From positions 1 through 7,007 of the forward strand of contig JAUPVU010000028.1 of assembly GCA_030916925.1 (NCBI GenBank): a stretch of DNA of 7,007 nucleotides, given 5' to 3'. The notes below the pieces were generated by a model that made no database searches, had not been told where the DNA came from, and was given only the letters and a program-made list of their open reading frames with translations. Shown piece by piece: positions 1 to 5,509 of this stretch. Position 1 is the first letter of the stretch; every line of letters starts with the position of its first letter. The DNA comes from Patescibacteria group bacterium. Its GTDB lineage: Bacteria; Patescibacteriota; WWE3; 2-01-FULL-39-13. The translations under genes and the position numbers were made by a program.

Positions 1-677
1 ATTAGCGAGTAGTTACTTCCTTCTGGTTCTAGTAATGGTTCGACATTGCTCCTTAAGGCATTATATAAGGTATGCTCAATAATAAATTGTCTTAGTAAAT
101 CATCTGCATCCGGGTCTGCAGATTCCATTGCCGTGTATATTCTTTCTCCATATGTATTTGCTCCATTTAAATCTGGCGTTTCAGTTTCGTCCGAATTTTG
201 ATCTATACAGGATTTGATAATATTTACCAATCTGCTAATAAATTGGTATTCTTCTGTCTTTGCGACTTCAATTAATTCTCGGATGACTTCAGAACCAGAT
301 CTCTTGTTAAACCTCATTGGAAGAAATCCTAAAATTTCGTCAGTCATGTCAAGAAGCAACGCATTAGATAGCATATCTCTGGCAAAAACTGCCCTAAGTA
401 ACGCACTTCTATTAAGCTCCATTTCTTCAATTGTCATGGATGTATACGCTTCAACCGCTCTTGTAAAAGCTAGATAATCATTCGCAGTATTTTTTACCAC
501 ATCGCCTACCTGATTACCATAAATACCTGAAAGGACTTGACCCATTTCCAGATAATCGGTCATCAACTCTTGATCTGGTTGGTGCGCATTAAATGGCATC
601 CTATTGAAAGTACTTAATACGTTATGTCTATTATCTGGGCTTAATGTACTTGGTTCGATAGTTTGTGTGTTAATCAT
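1..677 (-). CDS. Unrecognised helical protein, C-terminus cut off by the window edge
   Basis: The frame is open from the ATG at 677-675 to the left edge, giving 225 complete codons (MINTQTIEPS...) and no stop, so the C-terminus is missing. I do not recognise the family. Residues 1-35 are polar and rich in N, P, S and T. From about residue 36 to 162 the protein looks amphipathic and alpha-helical, with segments such as EEMELNRSALLRAVFARDML (85-104) and VIRELIEVAK (131-140). An acidic, low-complexity stretch, SDETETPDL, sits near 162-170. There is no signal peptide, membrane segment or obvious catalytic motif. It lies 49 bp downstream of the DUF2238-like membrane gene in the same direction. No Shine-Dalgarno sequence precedes the ATG. 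A good promoter lies immediately upstream, so it may be transcribed on its own as a nearly leaderless mRNA. That a gene is here is fairly certain; its function is unknown. Confidence 0.75.
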   Translation of the reverse strand, partial: MINTQTIEPSTLSPDNRHNVLSTFNRMPFNAHQPDQELMTDYLEMGQVLSGIYGNQVGDVVKNTANDYLAFTRAVEAYTSMTIEEMELNRSALLRAVFARDMLSNALLLDMTDEILGFLPMRFNKRSGSEVIRELIEVAKTEEYQFISRLVNIIKSCIDQNSDETETPDLNGANTYGERIYTAMESADPDADDLLRQFIIEHTLYNALRSNVEPLLEPEGSNYSL

Positions 678-685
678 TTGCAGGA

Positions 686-714
686 ATAATACTGCGACTT
701 GTTTTGAATGTAAA
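686..714 (-). promoter_or_regulatory. Predicted sigma-70-type promoter for the gene starting at 677
   Basis: Read on the minus strand, a -35 TTTACA (714-709, 5 of 6 consensus bases) and a -10 TATTAT (691-686, 5 of 6) are separated by exactly 17 bp. Only 8 bp separate the -10 from the ATG at 677. Transcription starting about 7 nt past the -10 would leave a leader of about 2 nt, so the mRNA should be essentially leaderless. This agrees with the lack of a Shine-Dalgarno sequence. Confidence 0.55.
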
Positions 715-726
715 TAGACGTTGGGT

Positions 727-1440
727 TTATACAAGTATCTCTTTTGCTACTTCTTTTATTAATTCTAATTTTCTTGAGCCTTTTGATTTTTTAGTTCTGG
801 CAATATAAAAATAGGCTAAGGTAGCTCCCATAACTGCTCCAACCATATCAGCAATTAAATCATGCATAGTATCGTAAAATTGATTTTCAGTAGCTGATCC
901 TTGAAAATGATGCCAGTTAGAAATAAGGGGTACTAAATAAACATCATTTAGATATTCTAAAATTTCCCAAACCGCCCCAATTCCCATTGCGATTAAAAAG
1001 GTAATTACAAACATTACATTGAGTGAGGTATCAAGCTTATCTGTGTACCACATTGTATACATCAATATAAAAGTTGTGTATCCAATAAGTAGTGGCAATA
1101 AAGTATGAATTATTTTGTCATAGTAAGGGATATTAATATAAAAGTGATTAGCCTCTCCTAGAACGAATTGAAAAAATACCATCACAAAGAATATTAATTC
1201 TAGTTCGATCGGCAATTTCTTAATTGAATTTCTAGTAAAAATCGTTGGAGTTGTGATGATGGCAAACGTTAATAGAGTAATGAATCCAATTGTAAATTCA
1301 CCCCAAAACAGTTGGTAGATGCCTGTTAATAATGTAAGTATTCTAAGTAGCCAAAGAGTATATATTTGATGACTAGGTACGAGTTCACTTCTCTTAGGTT
1401 TTTTGATTAACGACCAAAGATGTAGAAACAACTTAGACAT
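727..1440 (-). CDS. DUF2238 (YjdF-like) multi-pass membrane protein
   Basis: A 237-aa integral membrane protein with about six hydrophobic segments (near residues 27-46, 50-66, 81-96, 110-130, 141-160 and 195-213), a basic N-terminus and a Lys/Arg-rich C-terminal tail (216-229). Three polar motifs within or next to the membrane segments match the DUF2238/YjdF family pattern: YDKIIH (107-112), VWEILEYLND (157-166) and YDTMHDLIADMVGA (189-202). Conserved Asp, His, Glu and Trp inside a membrane protein suggest a metal- or substrate-binding site, and the family has a loose likeness to VanZ-type proteins. No reaction is established. The length is close to what I expect for the family. It starts 30 bp after the stop of the upstream 249-aa gene and is followed 49 bp later by the partial gene. 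There is no Shine-Dalgarno sequence, but an extended -10 ends 6 nt before the ATG. I recognised the family from motifs only. Confidence 0.8.
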   Translation of the reverse strand: MSKLFLHLWSLIKKPKRSELVPSHQIYTLWLLRILTLLTGIYQLFWGEFTIGFITLLTFAIITTPTIFTRNSIKKLPIELELIFFVMVFFQFVLGEANHFYINIPYYDKIIHTLLPLLIGYTTFILMYTMWYTDKLDTSLNVMFVITFLIAMGIGAVWEILEYLNDVYLVPLISNWHHFQGSATENQFYDTMHDLIADMVGAVMGATLAYFYIARTKKSKGSRKLELIKEVAKEILV

Positions 1441-1446
1441 ATTGGT

Positions 1447-1475
1447 AGTTTAGCATTCTATTAGAAATTTCTAAA
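1447..1475 (-). promoter_or_regulatory. Extended -10 promoter, 6 nt before the DUF2238-like gene
   Basis: On the minus strand, TGCTAAACT (extended -10: TGn then TAAACT, hexamer at 1452-1447) ends exactly 6 nt before the ATG at 1440. A weak -35 TTTAGA (1475-1470, 4 of 6) sits 17 bp upstream and overlaps the TAG stop of the preceding gene. The predicted mRNA starts at or next to the ATG. The same nine-base TGCTAAACT recurs at the same 6-nt distance before the GIY-YIG gene at 3254. Confidence 0.45.
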
Positions 1476-2220
1476 AAAGGGTATTGTTACTAAAATTTAA
1501 TAAAGCTACTTGAATCCTTCTTACACCTGTAGGCTGTGGATCTTTTCTATGTAGGATTTTAAATCTCTCGGCCTGTTGAGTTAGTGCATTTGCTAAGTGA
1601 TGTTTTCCCTCTAATTCGGCAATTGTTGCATTTAGTTTTGCCAATGATTCAGCTTGAGATAATAAGAGCTGAGAAGCAGCTATTGATAGAGCCTCGGTTG
1701 CATATCTGGATGCAAGAGTAAGTGGTACTGTAATTGCCTCAATACTCTTTTCATCAATAAGTTGAAGTAAAAGGTTGGCAGATAACACTCGAAGTCTATA
1801 TTGAGCGTATGCCTCATTTACGGTACTAACCTGGTCTGGTATTTTTTCAAGAGGAATTATATAAGTTCTTGCTTCAGTTAGGGCTTGTCGAGACGCTTCC
1901 ACGATTCCAAGACTTCCAAAAGATACTAGAGTATATAGGCCTTTATATTTTTCTTTGAAGGAACCGCTCATCGAACTATCTGTTCCAATTTGAACTAATC
2001 TAGTTTGTGATGGATCGGTTAAATTATTCTCGATTCTAGCCAAATTAATTTGTTGCCAAAAAACAGATGCAACGTTCAATTCTAAATCTCCTTTAGGATT
2101 TGTTTCGTTATTGATCGAATATAAATCGTTGAGCAACTCAGTAGTGGGTTGTTGATAACAATCTGGGAATACTGGATCTGTTTGATATTCAGTTTCAATT
2201 TGTGATCCTGCTATTATCAC
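1471..2220 (-). CDS. Unrecognised 249-aa helical protein
   Basis: A complete 249-aa reading frame from the ATG at 2220 to a TAG at 1473-1471. I recognise no family. The N-terminus (1-45) is polar with a single Cys at residue 21. The central part has a Gly/Ser-rich patch (about 79-106), including FGSLGIVEAS (101-110). Residues about 108-222 are strongly helical and rich in Ala, Leu, Gln and Glu, for example EALSIAASQLLLSQAESLAK (176-195), and look like a helical bundle or coiled coil. No transmembrane helix or signal peptide is evident. It is the first gene of a minus-strand run, 30 bp ahead of the DUF2238-like membrane protein, so the two may be co-expressed and act together at the membrane; that is inference. 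Its promoter is the clearest in the window for a leaderless start. Confidence 0.75.
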   Translation of the reverse strand: MIIAGSQIETEYQTDPVFPDCYQQPTTELLNDLYSINNETNPKGDLELNVASVFWQQINLARIENNLTDPSQTRLVQIGTDSSMSGSFKEKYKGLYTLVSFGSLGIVEASRQALTEARTYIIPLEKIPDQVSTVNEAYAQYRLRVLSANLLLQLIDEKSIEAITVPLTLASRYATEALSIAASQLLLSQAESLAKLNATIAELEGKHHLANALTQQAERFKILHRKDPQPTGVRRIQVALLNFSNNTLF

Positions 2221-2226
2221 TTTGTT

Positions 2227-2255
2227 ATTATAGGGTTAATACTACAATCTGAAAA
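2227..2255 (-). promoter_or_regulatory. Predicted leaderless promoter of the minus-strand gene run
   Basis: On the minus strand, a perfect -10 TATAAT (2232-2227) lies exactly 6 nt before the ATG at 2220, and a -35 TTTTCA (2255-2250, 4 of 6) lies 17 bp upstream of it. Transcription would begin at about the A of the ATG. A short inverted repeat, GGGTT (2233-2237 on the plus strand) with AACCC (2254-2258), brackets the spacer. It could be an operator but is short enough to be chance. Confidence 0.6.
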
Positions 2256-2278
2256 CCCCCAAATTGTTCTCAATATGT

Positions 2279-2307
2279 TTGAAACAGTGTTTAAGATAGC
2301 CTATAAT
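2279..2307 (+). promoter_or_regulatory. Near-consensus sigma-70 promoter upstream of tRNA-Ser
   Basis: TTGAAA (2279-2284, 5 of 6 to TTGACA) and a perfect TATAAT (2302-2307) are separated by 17 bp. This is the strongest plus-strand promoter seen in the 2221-2399 intergenic region. Transcription would start near 2314, about 86 nt before the tRNA, so the likeliest role is tRNA-Ser transcription with a 5' leader removed by RNase P. It diverges from the minus-strand promoter at 2227-2255, leaving about 23 bp between the two -35 boxes. Confidence 0.55.
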
Positions 2308-2366
2308 AATCGCCATCAGTAAAAATCATCATGGATTGTGGTAAAAATCTTGAATTGGATATATGC

Positions 2367-2388
2367 CCTAAGTTATTTAGGATATAAT
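2367..2388 (+). promoter_or_regulatory. Second -10 box and overlying inverted repeat just before the tRNA
   Basis: A second perfect TATAAT (2383-2388) lies 11 bp before the tRNA, but I find no convincing -35 at any spacing of 15-21 bp. Directly upstream is the inverted repeat CCTAA-gttat-TTAGG (2367-2381), which would cover the spacer of such a promoter. It may be a weak tandem promoter for the tRNA, or simply a chance motif in AT-rich DNA. Confidence 0.25.
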
Positions 2389-2399
2389 TTACGAAGCGT

Positions 2400-2486
2400 G
2401 GAGGGATGGCCGAGCGGTTTAAGGCGCACGCTTGGAAAGCGTGTGTGCGAAAGCACTCGCAGGTTCGAATCCTGTTCCCTCCGCCA
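2400..2486 (+). tRNA. tRNA-Ser(GGA), with encoded CCA
   Basis: A full class II tRNA cloverleaf. The acceptor stem GGAGGGA (2400-2406) pairs with TCCCTCC (2476-2482), followed by discriminator G2483 and an encoded CCA at 2484-2486. The anticodon stem CACGC/GCGTG encloses the loop TTGGAAA, giving anticodon GGA, which reads UCC and UCU serine codons. The long variable arm GTGC-GAAA-GCAC is typical of serine tRNAs. The T arm has loop TTCGAAT. The D arm contains GCCGAGCGGTTTAAGGC. The gene is 87 nt long. The HEPN-motif gene begins 31 bp downstream on the same strand. tRNA-Ser 3' ends are common integration sites, and all genes immediately downstream look accessory, but no integrase or att repeat is visible here. 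Confidence 0.97.
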
Positions 2487-2500
2487 ATTAGTATTTTAAA

Positions 2501-2506
2501 TATAAT
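2501..2506 (+). promoter_or_regulatory. -10-like TATAAT before the HEPN-motif gene
   Basis: A perfect TATAAT lies 10 nt before the ATG at 2517, which would give a leader of about 3-4 nt. I find no matching -35 (the region 17 bp upstream is the tRNA 3' end), so read-through from the tRNA promoter is an alternative. No Shine-Dalgarno sequence precedes this start. Confidence 0.35.
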
Positions 2507-2516
2507 AATTACTAAA

Positions 2517-3176
2517 ATGAAATCCTTTCTCAAGAAAATATTTAATAGAACCTCACTAATTTTTGATAAATGGCTATATAATCAAGTCCATAATAATGAT
2601 GGAGAATTTAAGGATCCAGAATTGGCATCGACAGTACAAGATCTACTTACTTATAGGGTTATTCAGGCATATTCGTTGTTAGAGACGGAAGTTAGAAAAC
2701 GTTTGAAGGATATTTCTACTAATACTGATATTTATGTCTTCCCTGACAGGGAAAAAGATATAAAGCTTTTTGTTGAGTTCGAGCATGCTTTAAATTTAAT
2801 TAAACATCCTAATGAACGTAAGTTACGCCATCTATTTTTAGCAGATTTACAGTTTCTTAGATTAATCAGAAATAGTGTATTGCATAACGATGGAGATGCA
2901 ACTAAAGATATTCGATATTATGCAGAAAGAAATCCGCATTTTTTGAAGATCAATAAATTTAATAAGGTTGTGATGAAAGAAAAATATATCGACTATATTT
3001 ATAGTAAACTGTTGGAGTTCTCAAAGCTTTATTCCATTCATAAAGGTAAAGTTATAGAAATTGAAAATAATCGAGCATCAACAGATAAATCCCTAACAGA
3101 AGAGGAAGCAACGCAAATTATTAATGATTTAGAAAAACTTAAGCCAGAACTCTTTGAAGAAAAAAATAGAATTTAG
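2517..3176 (+). CDS. Predicted HEPN-domain protein (RNSVLH motif), possible RNase
   Basis: A 219-aa protein starting MKSFLKKIFN and ending in TAG. The frame is also open back into the tRNA to an ATG at 2406, but that start would translate the tRNA, so the ATG at 2517 is chosen. The key feature is RNSVLH at residues 118-123 inside a helix (QFLRLIRNSVLHND). It fits the R(N/D/H)X3H (RX4-6H) signature of HEPN RNases, with Arg followed by a polar residue and His four residues further on. The rest is mostly helical, including a long helix around residues 46-66, with a Glu/Asn-rich charged C-terminus (about 178-219). HEPN proteins in toxin-antitoxin and anti-phage systems cut RNA, but no MNT nucleotidyltransferase partner lies next to it. 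It begins 31 bp after tRNA-Ser and ends 77 bp before the GIY-YIG gene. The HEPN call rests on one motif plus helicity and is moderate. Confidence 0.7.
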   Translation: MKSFLKKIFNRTSLIFDKWLYNQVHNNDGEFKDPELASTVQDLLTYRVIQAYSLLETEVRKRLKDISTNTDIYVFPDREKDIKLFVEFEHALNLIKHPNERKLRHLFLADLQFLRLIRNSVLHNDGDATKDIRYYAERNPHFLKINKFNKVVMKEKYIDYIYSKLLEFSKLYSIHKGKVIEIENNRASTDKSLTEEEATQIINDLEKLKPELFEEKNRI

Positions 3177-3238
3177 AAAAGCTATCCGAATACTCGAAAG
3201 TCAAAACACCAAGCAATAAACAACATATCCAGTAATCC

Positions 3239-3247
3239 TGCTAAACT
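3239..3247 (+). promoter_or_regulatory. Extended -10, 6 nt before the GIY-YIG gene
   Basis: TGCTAAACT (TGn plus hexamer TAAACT at 3242-3247) ends exactly 6 nt before the GTG start at 3254. The same nine bases occur at the same distance before the membrane protein gene on the other strand (1447-1455). There is no good -35; the best is TAAACA (3217-3222) with a 19-bp spacer. If real, it gives a leaderless mRNA starting at the GTG and drives the GIY-YIG/MazG-like pair. Confidence 0.4.
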
Positions 3248-3253
3248 ATTTTC

Positions 3254-3502
3254 GTGAAATACTTCGTATACATTCTTGAATGCTCAGATAAAACATTATA
3301 CTGTGGAAACACCAATAATGTTGCCAACAGGATTTTCCATCATAATAGTACAAAACTTGGTGCAAAATACACATCCGGAAGACGACCTGTAACCCTAGTG
3401 TATGAAGAATCCTTTGACACAATAAATGAAGCTTTAAAAAGAGAAGTAGAAATTAAAAAGTTACCACGAATTAAGAAATTAGCTTTGTTTAAGAGTGTAT
3501 AA
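3254..3502 (+). CDS. GIY-YIG nuclease superfamily protein (YhbQ/UPF0213 type)
   Basis: A complete 82-aa single-domain GIY-YIG protein with a GTG start (MKYFVYILEC). The family signature is full-length: VYILECSD (5-12) holds the first motif with Tyr6, LYCG (15-18) is the second motif with Tyr16, Arg26 aligns with the catalytic Arg, AKYTSGRRPVTLVY (37-50) is the family's conserved centre, and EALKREVEIKKL (59-70) holds the metal-binding Glu64. The expected active-site residues are therefore present. Small stand-alone proteins of this type are widespread; the E. coli relative YhbQ is linked to DNA damage and DNA cleavage. The stop TAA shares a base with the ATG of the MazG-like gene, so the two are probably translationally coupled. 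The GTG is preferred because the family starts at this MxYFVYIL region. It may be a housekeeping gene rather than part of the defence cassette. Confidence 0.9.
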   Translation: MKYFVYILECSDKTLYCGNTNNVANRIFHHNSTKLGAKYTSGRRPVTLVYEESFDTINEALKREVEIKKLPRIKKLALFKSV

Positions 3503-3503
3503 T
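3498..3503 (+). promoter_or_regulatory. TATAAT over the MazG-like start; bears on start choice
   Basis: A perfect TATAAT spans the TAA/ATG overlap between the GIY-YIG and MazG-like genes. It lies 10 nt before the next in-frame ATG at 3514, the same spacing as before the HEPN-motif gene. No -35 is evident. If used, it would transcribe an internal message whose first codon is the ATG at 3514 (fifth codon of the longer form). TATAAT also arises here simply because a TATAA stop context meets an ATG, so this may be coincidence. Confidence 0.25.
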
Positions 3504-3855
3504 GTTTGCAGATATGTTTACTGAGCTGATTAAAAAGATCATTAAATTTAGAGATGATAGGGATTGGAAACAGTTTCATAATCCAAAAGATTCAGCAGTT
3601 GGGTTAATGCTAGAAGCCGCCGAAGTAATGGAGCATTTTCAATGGAAAAACGAAGCTGAAATGTTAGAACATGTTAAAACTCATAAAACAGAAATAGGTG
3701 AGGAATTAGCAGATGTTTTATATTGGTTGCTTCTTATGAGTCATGTTTTTGATATTGATTTAGAAAAAGCTTTTATAGATAAATTAGAAAAGAACGATAA
3801 AAAGTATCCTGTCGAAAAATCTAAAGGAAAGCATACGAAATATAGTGAGTTGTAG
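3502..3855 (+). CDS. MazG-like NTP pyrophosphohydrolase (DCTPP1 type)
   Basis: A 117-aa single-domain all-alpha NTP pyrophosphatase, close in pattern to the DCTPP1/RS21-C6 branch of the MazG superfamily. These enzymes hydrolyse (d)NTPs, often modified or dC-type, to the monophosphate and pyrophosphate. Visible motifs are FRDDRDWKQFHNPKD (16-30), the metal-binding EAAE with Glu38 and Glu41, HFQW (45-48), the second metal-binding EELADVLYW (67-75) with Glu68 and Asp71, and the C-terminal KNDKKYPVEKSKGKHTKYSEL (97-117), where the family has its K-YPVEKARG-type substrate loop. All metal ligands are present and the length is normal. The ATG at 3502 overlaps the GIY-YIG stop by one base; an in-frame ATG at 3514 would give 113 aa and is also possible. 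The OLD-type gene follows 40 bp downstream. In a defence setting such an enzyme could clear or alter nucleotides during infection, but general nucleotide-pool cleaning is equally likely. Confidence 0.92.
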   Translation: MFADMFTELIKKIIKFRDDRDWKQFHNPKDSAVGLMLEAAEVMEHFQWKNEAEMLEHVKTHKTEIGEELADVLYWLLLMSHVFDIDLEKAFIDKLEKNDKKYPVEKSKGKHTKYSEL

Positions 3856-3880
3856 ATATTGATACGATTGTAAGTAGTGC

Positions 3881-3889
3881 TGAGAAAAT
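3881..3889 (+). promoter_or_regulatory. Extended -10-like site, 6 nt before the OLD-family gene
   Basis: TGAGAAAAT (TGn plus GAAAAT, 4 of 6 to TATAAT) ends 6 nt before the ATG at 3896, the same distance as the extended -10 sites before the membrane protein and GIY-YIG genes. A TTGATA (3859-3864) could act as -35 but with a long 19-bp spacer. It is weak on its own and supported mainly by matching position. Confidence 0.3.
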
Positions 3890-3895
3890 AAACAG

Positions 3896-5500
3896 ATGAA
3901 AATTAAGAGTATAAAAATTAACAACTTTCGGTCGATAAAAGATGTTACAATTTCTGGTCCACTTCACGACGTTTGGACACTTGTGGGACAGAATAACGCA
4001 GGCAAGTCTTCGGTTATGCATGCAATCAGGGCTTTCTATGGAGAGTATGATATAAAATTAGAGGATTTTTGTCGTAAAGACAGGCTAAATAGACCGATAG
4101 AAATTGATATCGAATATATTCTTTCAGATGGCGAGTTTTCTCAGCTTCCAGAACAATATAAATTACCCGACAATTTGCTTCGTGTTGTTAAACGGTATAA
4201 TAGAGATTCTTTAAAAGGTGAATCACATGGTTTTGTAATCGATAAAGCAACTTCTGATATAAAGGAATCAGAGGACGATTTTTTTGGAGCGAAGAATGTT
4301 GGAGTAGGTAAACTTGGTACAGTTATTTATATCCCCGCTATTCAAGATCTTGGGGAAGAATTAAAAAAGACAAAATCATCTTTATTCTCAAAACTTATAA
4401 GTCGTATTCTTACAGAGACATTAACAGATTTACCTTCATGGAATACTTTAGTTAAAGATACAGAGACGTTTGCTAAGGATTTAAAAAGTCCAGTGAAATC
4501 AAACGGTGAATTTAGGAGTATAAATGAGATCGAAGAAAACCTTTCGATGAGGCTTCATGGATGGGGCTTAAAGTCGCAGATATCAATATCTGCTCCCTCC
4601 CCAGAAGATATTATTCTCTCGGGTGCAAAACTACGTTTGATTTCAACCGAGACTGGAGTAGAGGAGGATCCAATGAATTTAGGATCTGGTGCTCAACGCT
4701 CAGTTGTTAACAATTTACTTCTTTTATGGTCTGAGATAGAGAGTATGAAAGGTAAGTCAGATAAAAAGAAATTTAGTGGCGAGATGACATTATTGTTATA
4801 TGAAGAACCAGAAGCCCTCTTACATCATGATCAAGAATGTAAATTATTAAAGAATCTTGAAGCATTATCAGAAACCTCAAATAGTCAGGTGATTATATGC
4901 ACGCATTCTCCCAATCTTATAAGCGCAAAACAGGAATCGCTCAAATGTATTTCAAGGTTTATCAAGGAATCGGATATCTCGGTTAAATATAGTGCAAGAG
5001 AATCCTTTTTGAATGACTTAAACACAAATGCGACAGATTTTGATTTTGTGCTTTGGCTCAATCCAGATAGGAACATAATGTTTTTCGTAGATAGGGTGAT
5101 TTTAGTAGAAGGATCGTCAGATAAAGCTTTTCTGAATTACATCACAAAGGAGAATCATCTCGATAAAAATTCATATATCGTCGACTGTGGAGGCAAAAGT
5201 AATATTTCTTATTTTATGGGATTATGTGAGCAGTTTGGTATTAAACATTCGGTTATGTATGACAGAGACTCCGACAGAACTCCTAATCAAATTAGTTGGA
5301 ATGCGGCCCTCCTCAATGCAAAAAATAAGTTTACAGGTGAGATGAAAAACTTCCCAGTAGATCTGGAGACTTATATTGGATTTGATAAAGTTGCTTCCTC
5401 GGGACGATTTAAGAAACCTATAGAAGTTTTGAGACAATTGAAAGAAGGGAAATTGTCTTCAACGCACAACGCAGAATTCGTGAAATTTCTTAGTAACTAA
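3896..5500 (+). CDS. OLD-family ATP-dependent nuclease (GajA-like: AAA ATPase + TOPRIM)
   Basis: A complete 534-aa two-domain protein. The N-terminal ABC/SMC-type ATPase has the start pattern IKSIKINNFRSIKD (3-16), Walker A GQNNAGKS (31-38), an ABC signature-like LGSGAQRS (262-269), Walker B LLLYEEPEALLH (299-310) with Glu303/Glu304, and the switch His337 in THSPN. The C-terminal TOPRIM nuclease has VILVEGSSDK (401-410) with Glu405 and Asp409, an acidic YDRDSD (455-460) giving the DxD pair Asp456/Asp458, and basic KK (506-507) near the end, where OLD enzymes carry an active-site Lys. All core residues look intact. The length is somewhat below that of GajA (about 580 aa). OLD nucleases paired with a helicase (class 2, including Gabija) nick DNA in phage defence. 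The next gene, 9 bp downstream, is a helicase with its own nuclease domain, supporting a two-protein complex. The specific Gabija-like role is inferred. Confidence 0.92.
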   Translation: MKIKSIKINNFRSIKDVTISGPLHDVWTLVGQNNAGKSSVMHAIRAFYGEYDIKLEDFCRKDRLNRPIEIDIEYILSDGEFSQLPEQYKLPDNLLRVVKRYNRDSLKGESHGFVIDKATSDIKESEDDFFGAKNVGVGKLGTVIYIPAIQDLGEELKKTKSSLFSKLISRILTETLTDLPSWNTLVKDTETFAKDLKSPVKSNGEFRSINEIEENLSMRLHGWGLKSQISISAPSPEDIILSGAKLRLISTETGVEEDPMNLGSGAQRSVVNNLLLLWSEIESMKGKSDKKKFSGEMTLLLYEEPEALLHHDQECKLLKNLEALSETSNSQVIICTHSPNLISAKQESLKCISRFIKESDISVKYSARESFLNDLNTNATDFDFVLWLNPDRNIMFFVDRVILVEGSSDKAFLNYITKENHLDKNSYIVDCGGKSNISYFMGLCEQFGIKHSVMYDRDSDRTPNQISWNAALLNAKNKFTGEMKNFPVDLETYIGFDKVASSGRFKKPIEVLRQLKEGKLSSTHNAEFVKFLSN

Positions 5501-5509
5501 TTTATAAAT

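Noticed and set aside
214..477. 87-aa open frame on the plus strand
   Set aside because: It lies wholly opposite the minus-strand partial gene, whose frame is longer, has a promoter and runs on to the edge.
2331..2387. 18-codon open frame on the plus strand between the promoter at 2279 and the tRNA
   Set aside because: It is too short, has no ribosome binding site or recognisable peptide, and stops inside the second TATAAT; chance is the simplest explanation.
2406..2516. Upstream extension of the HEPN-motif gene to an ATG at 2406
   Set aside because: The extra 37 residues are a translation of the tRNA-Ser gene. The ATG at 2517 lies just past the tRNA and is preceded by a TATAAT.
2291..2533. 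80-aa open frame on the minus strand
   Set aside because: It is antisense to tRNA-Ser. Its GGGNRIRTCE-like stretch is the usual false protein read from the complement of a serine tRNA.
3177..3253. Possible terminator between the HEPN-motif and GIY-YIG genes
   Set aside because: The 77-bp gap has no GC-rich hairpin followed by a T run, so no intrinsic terminator can be called.
3340..4021. Two short minus-strand open frames (3340-3579, 3821-4021)
   Set aside because: They lie opposite well-supported GIY-YIG, MazG-like and OLD-family genes and show no protein-like motifs.
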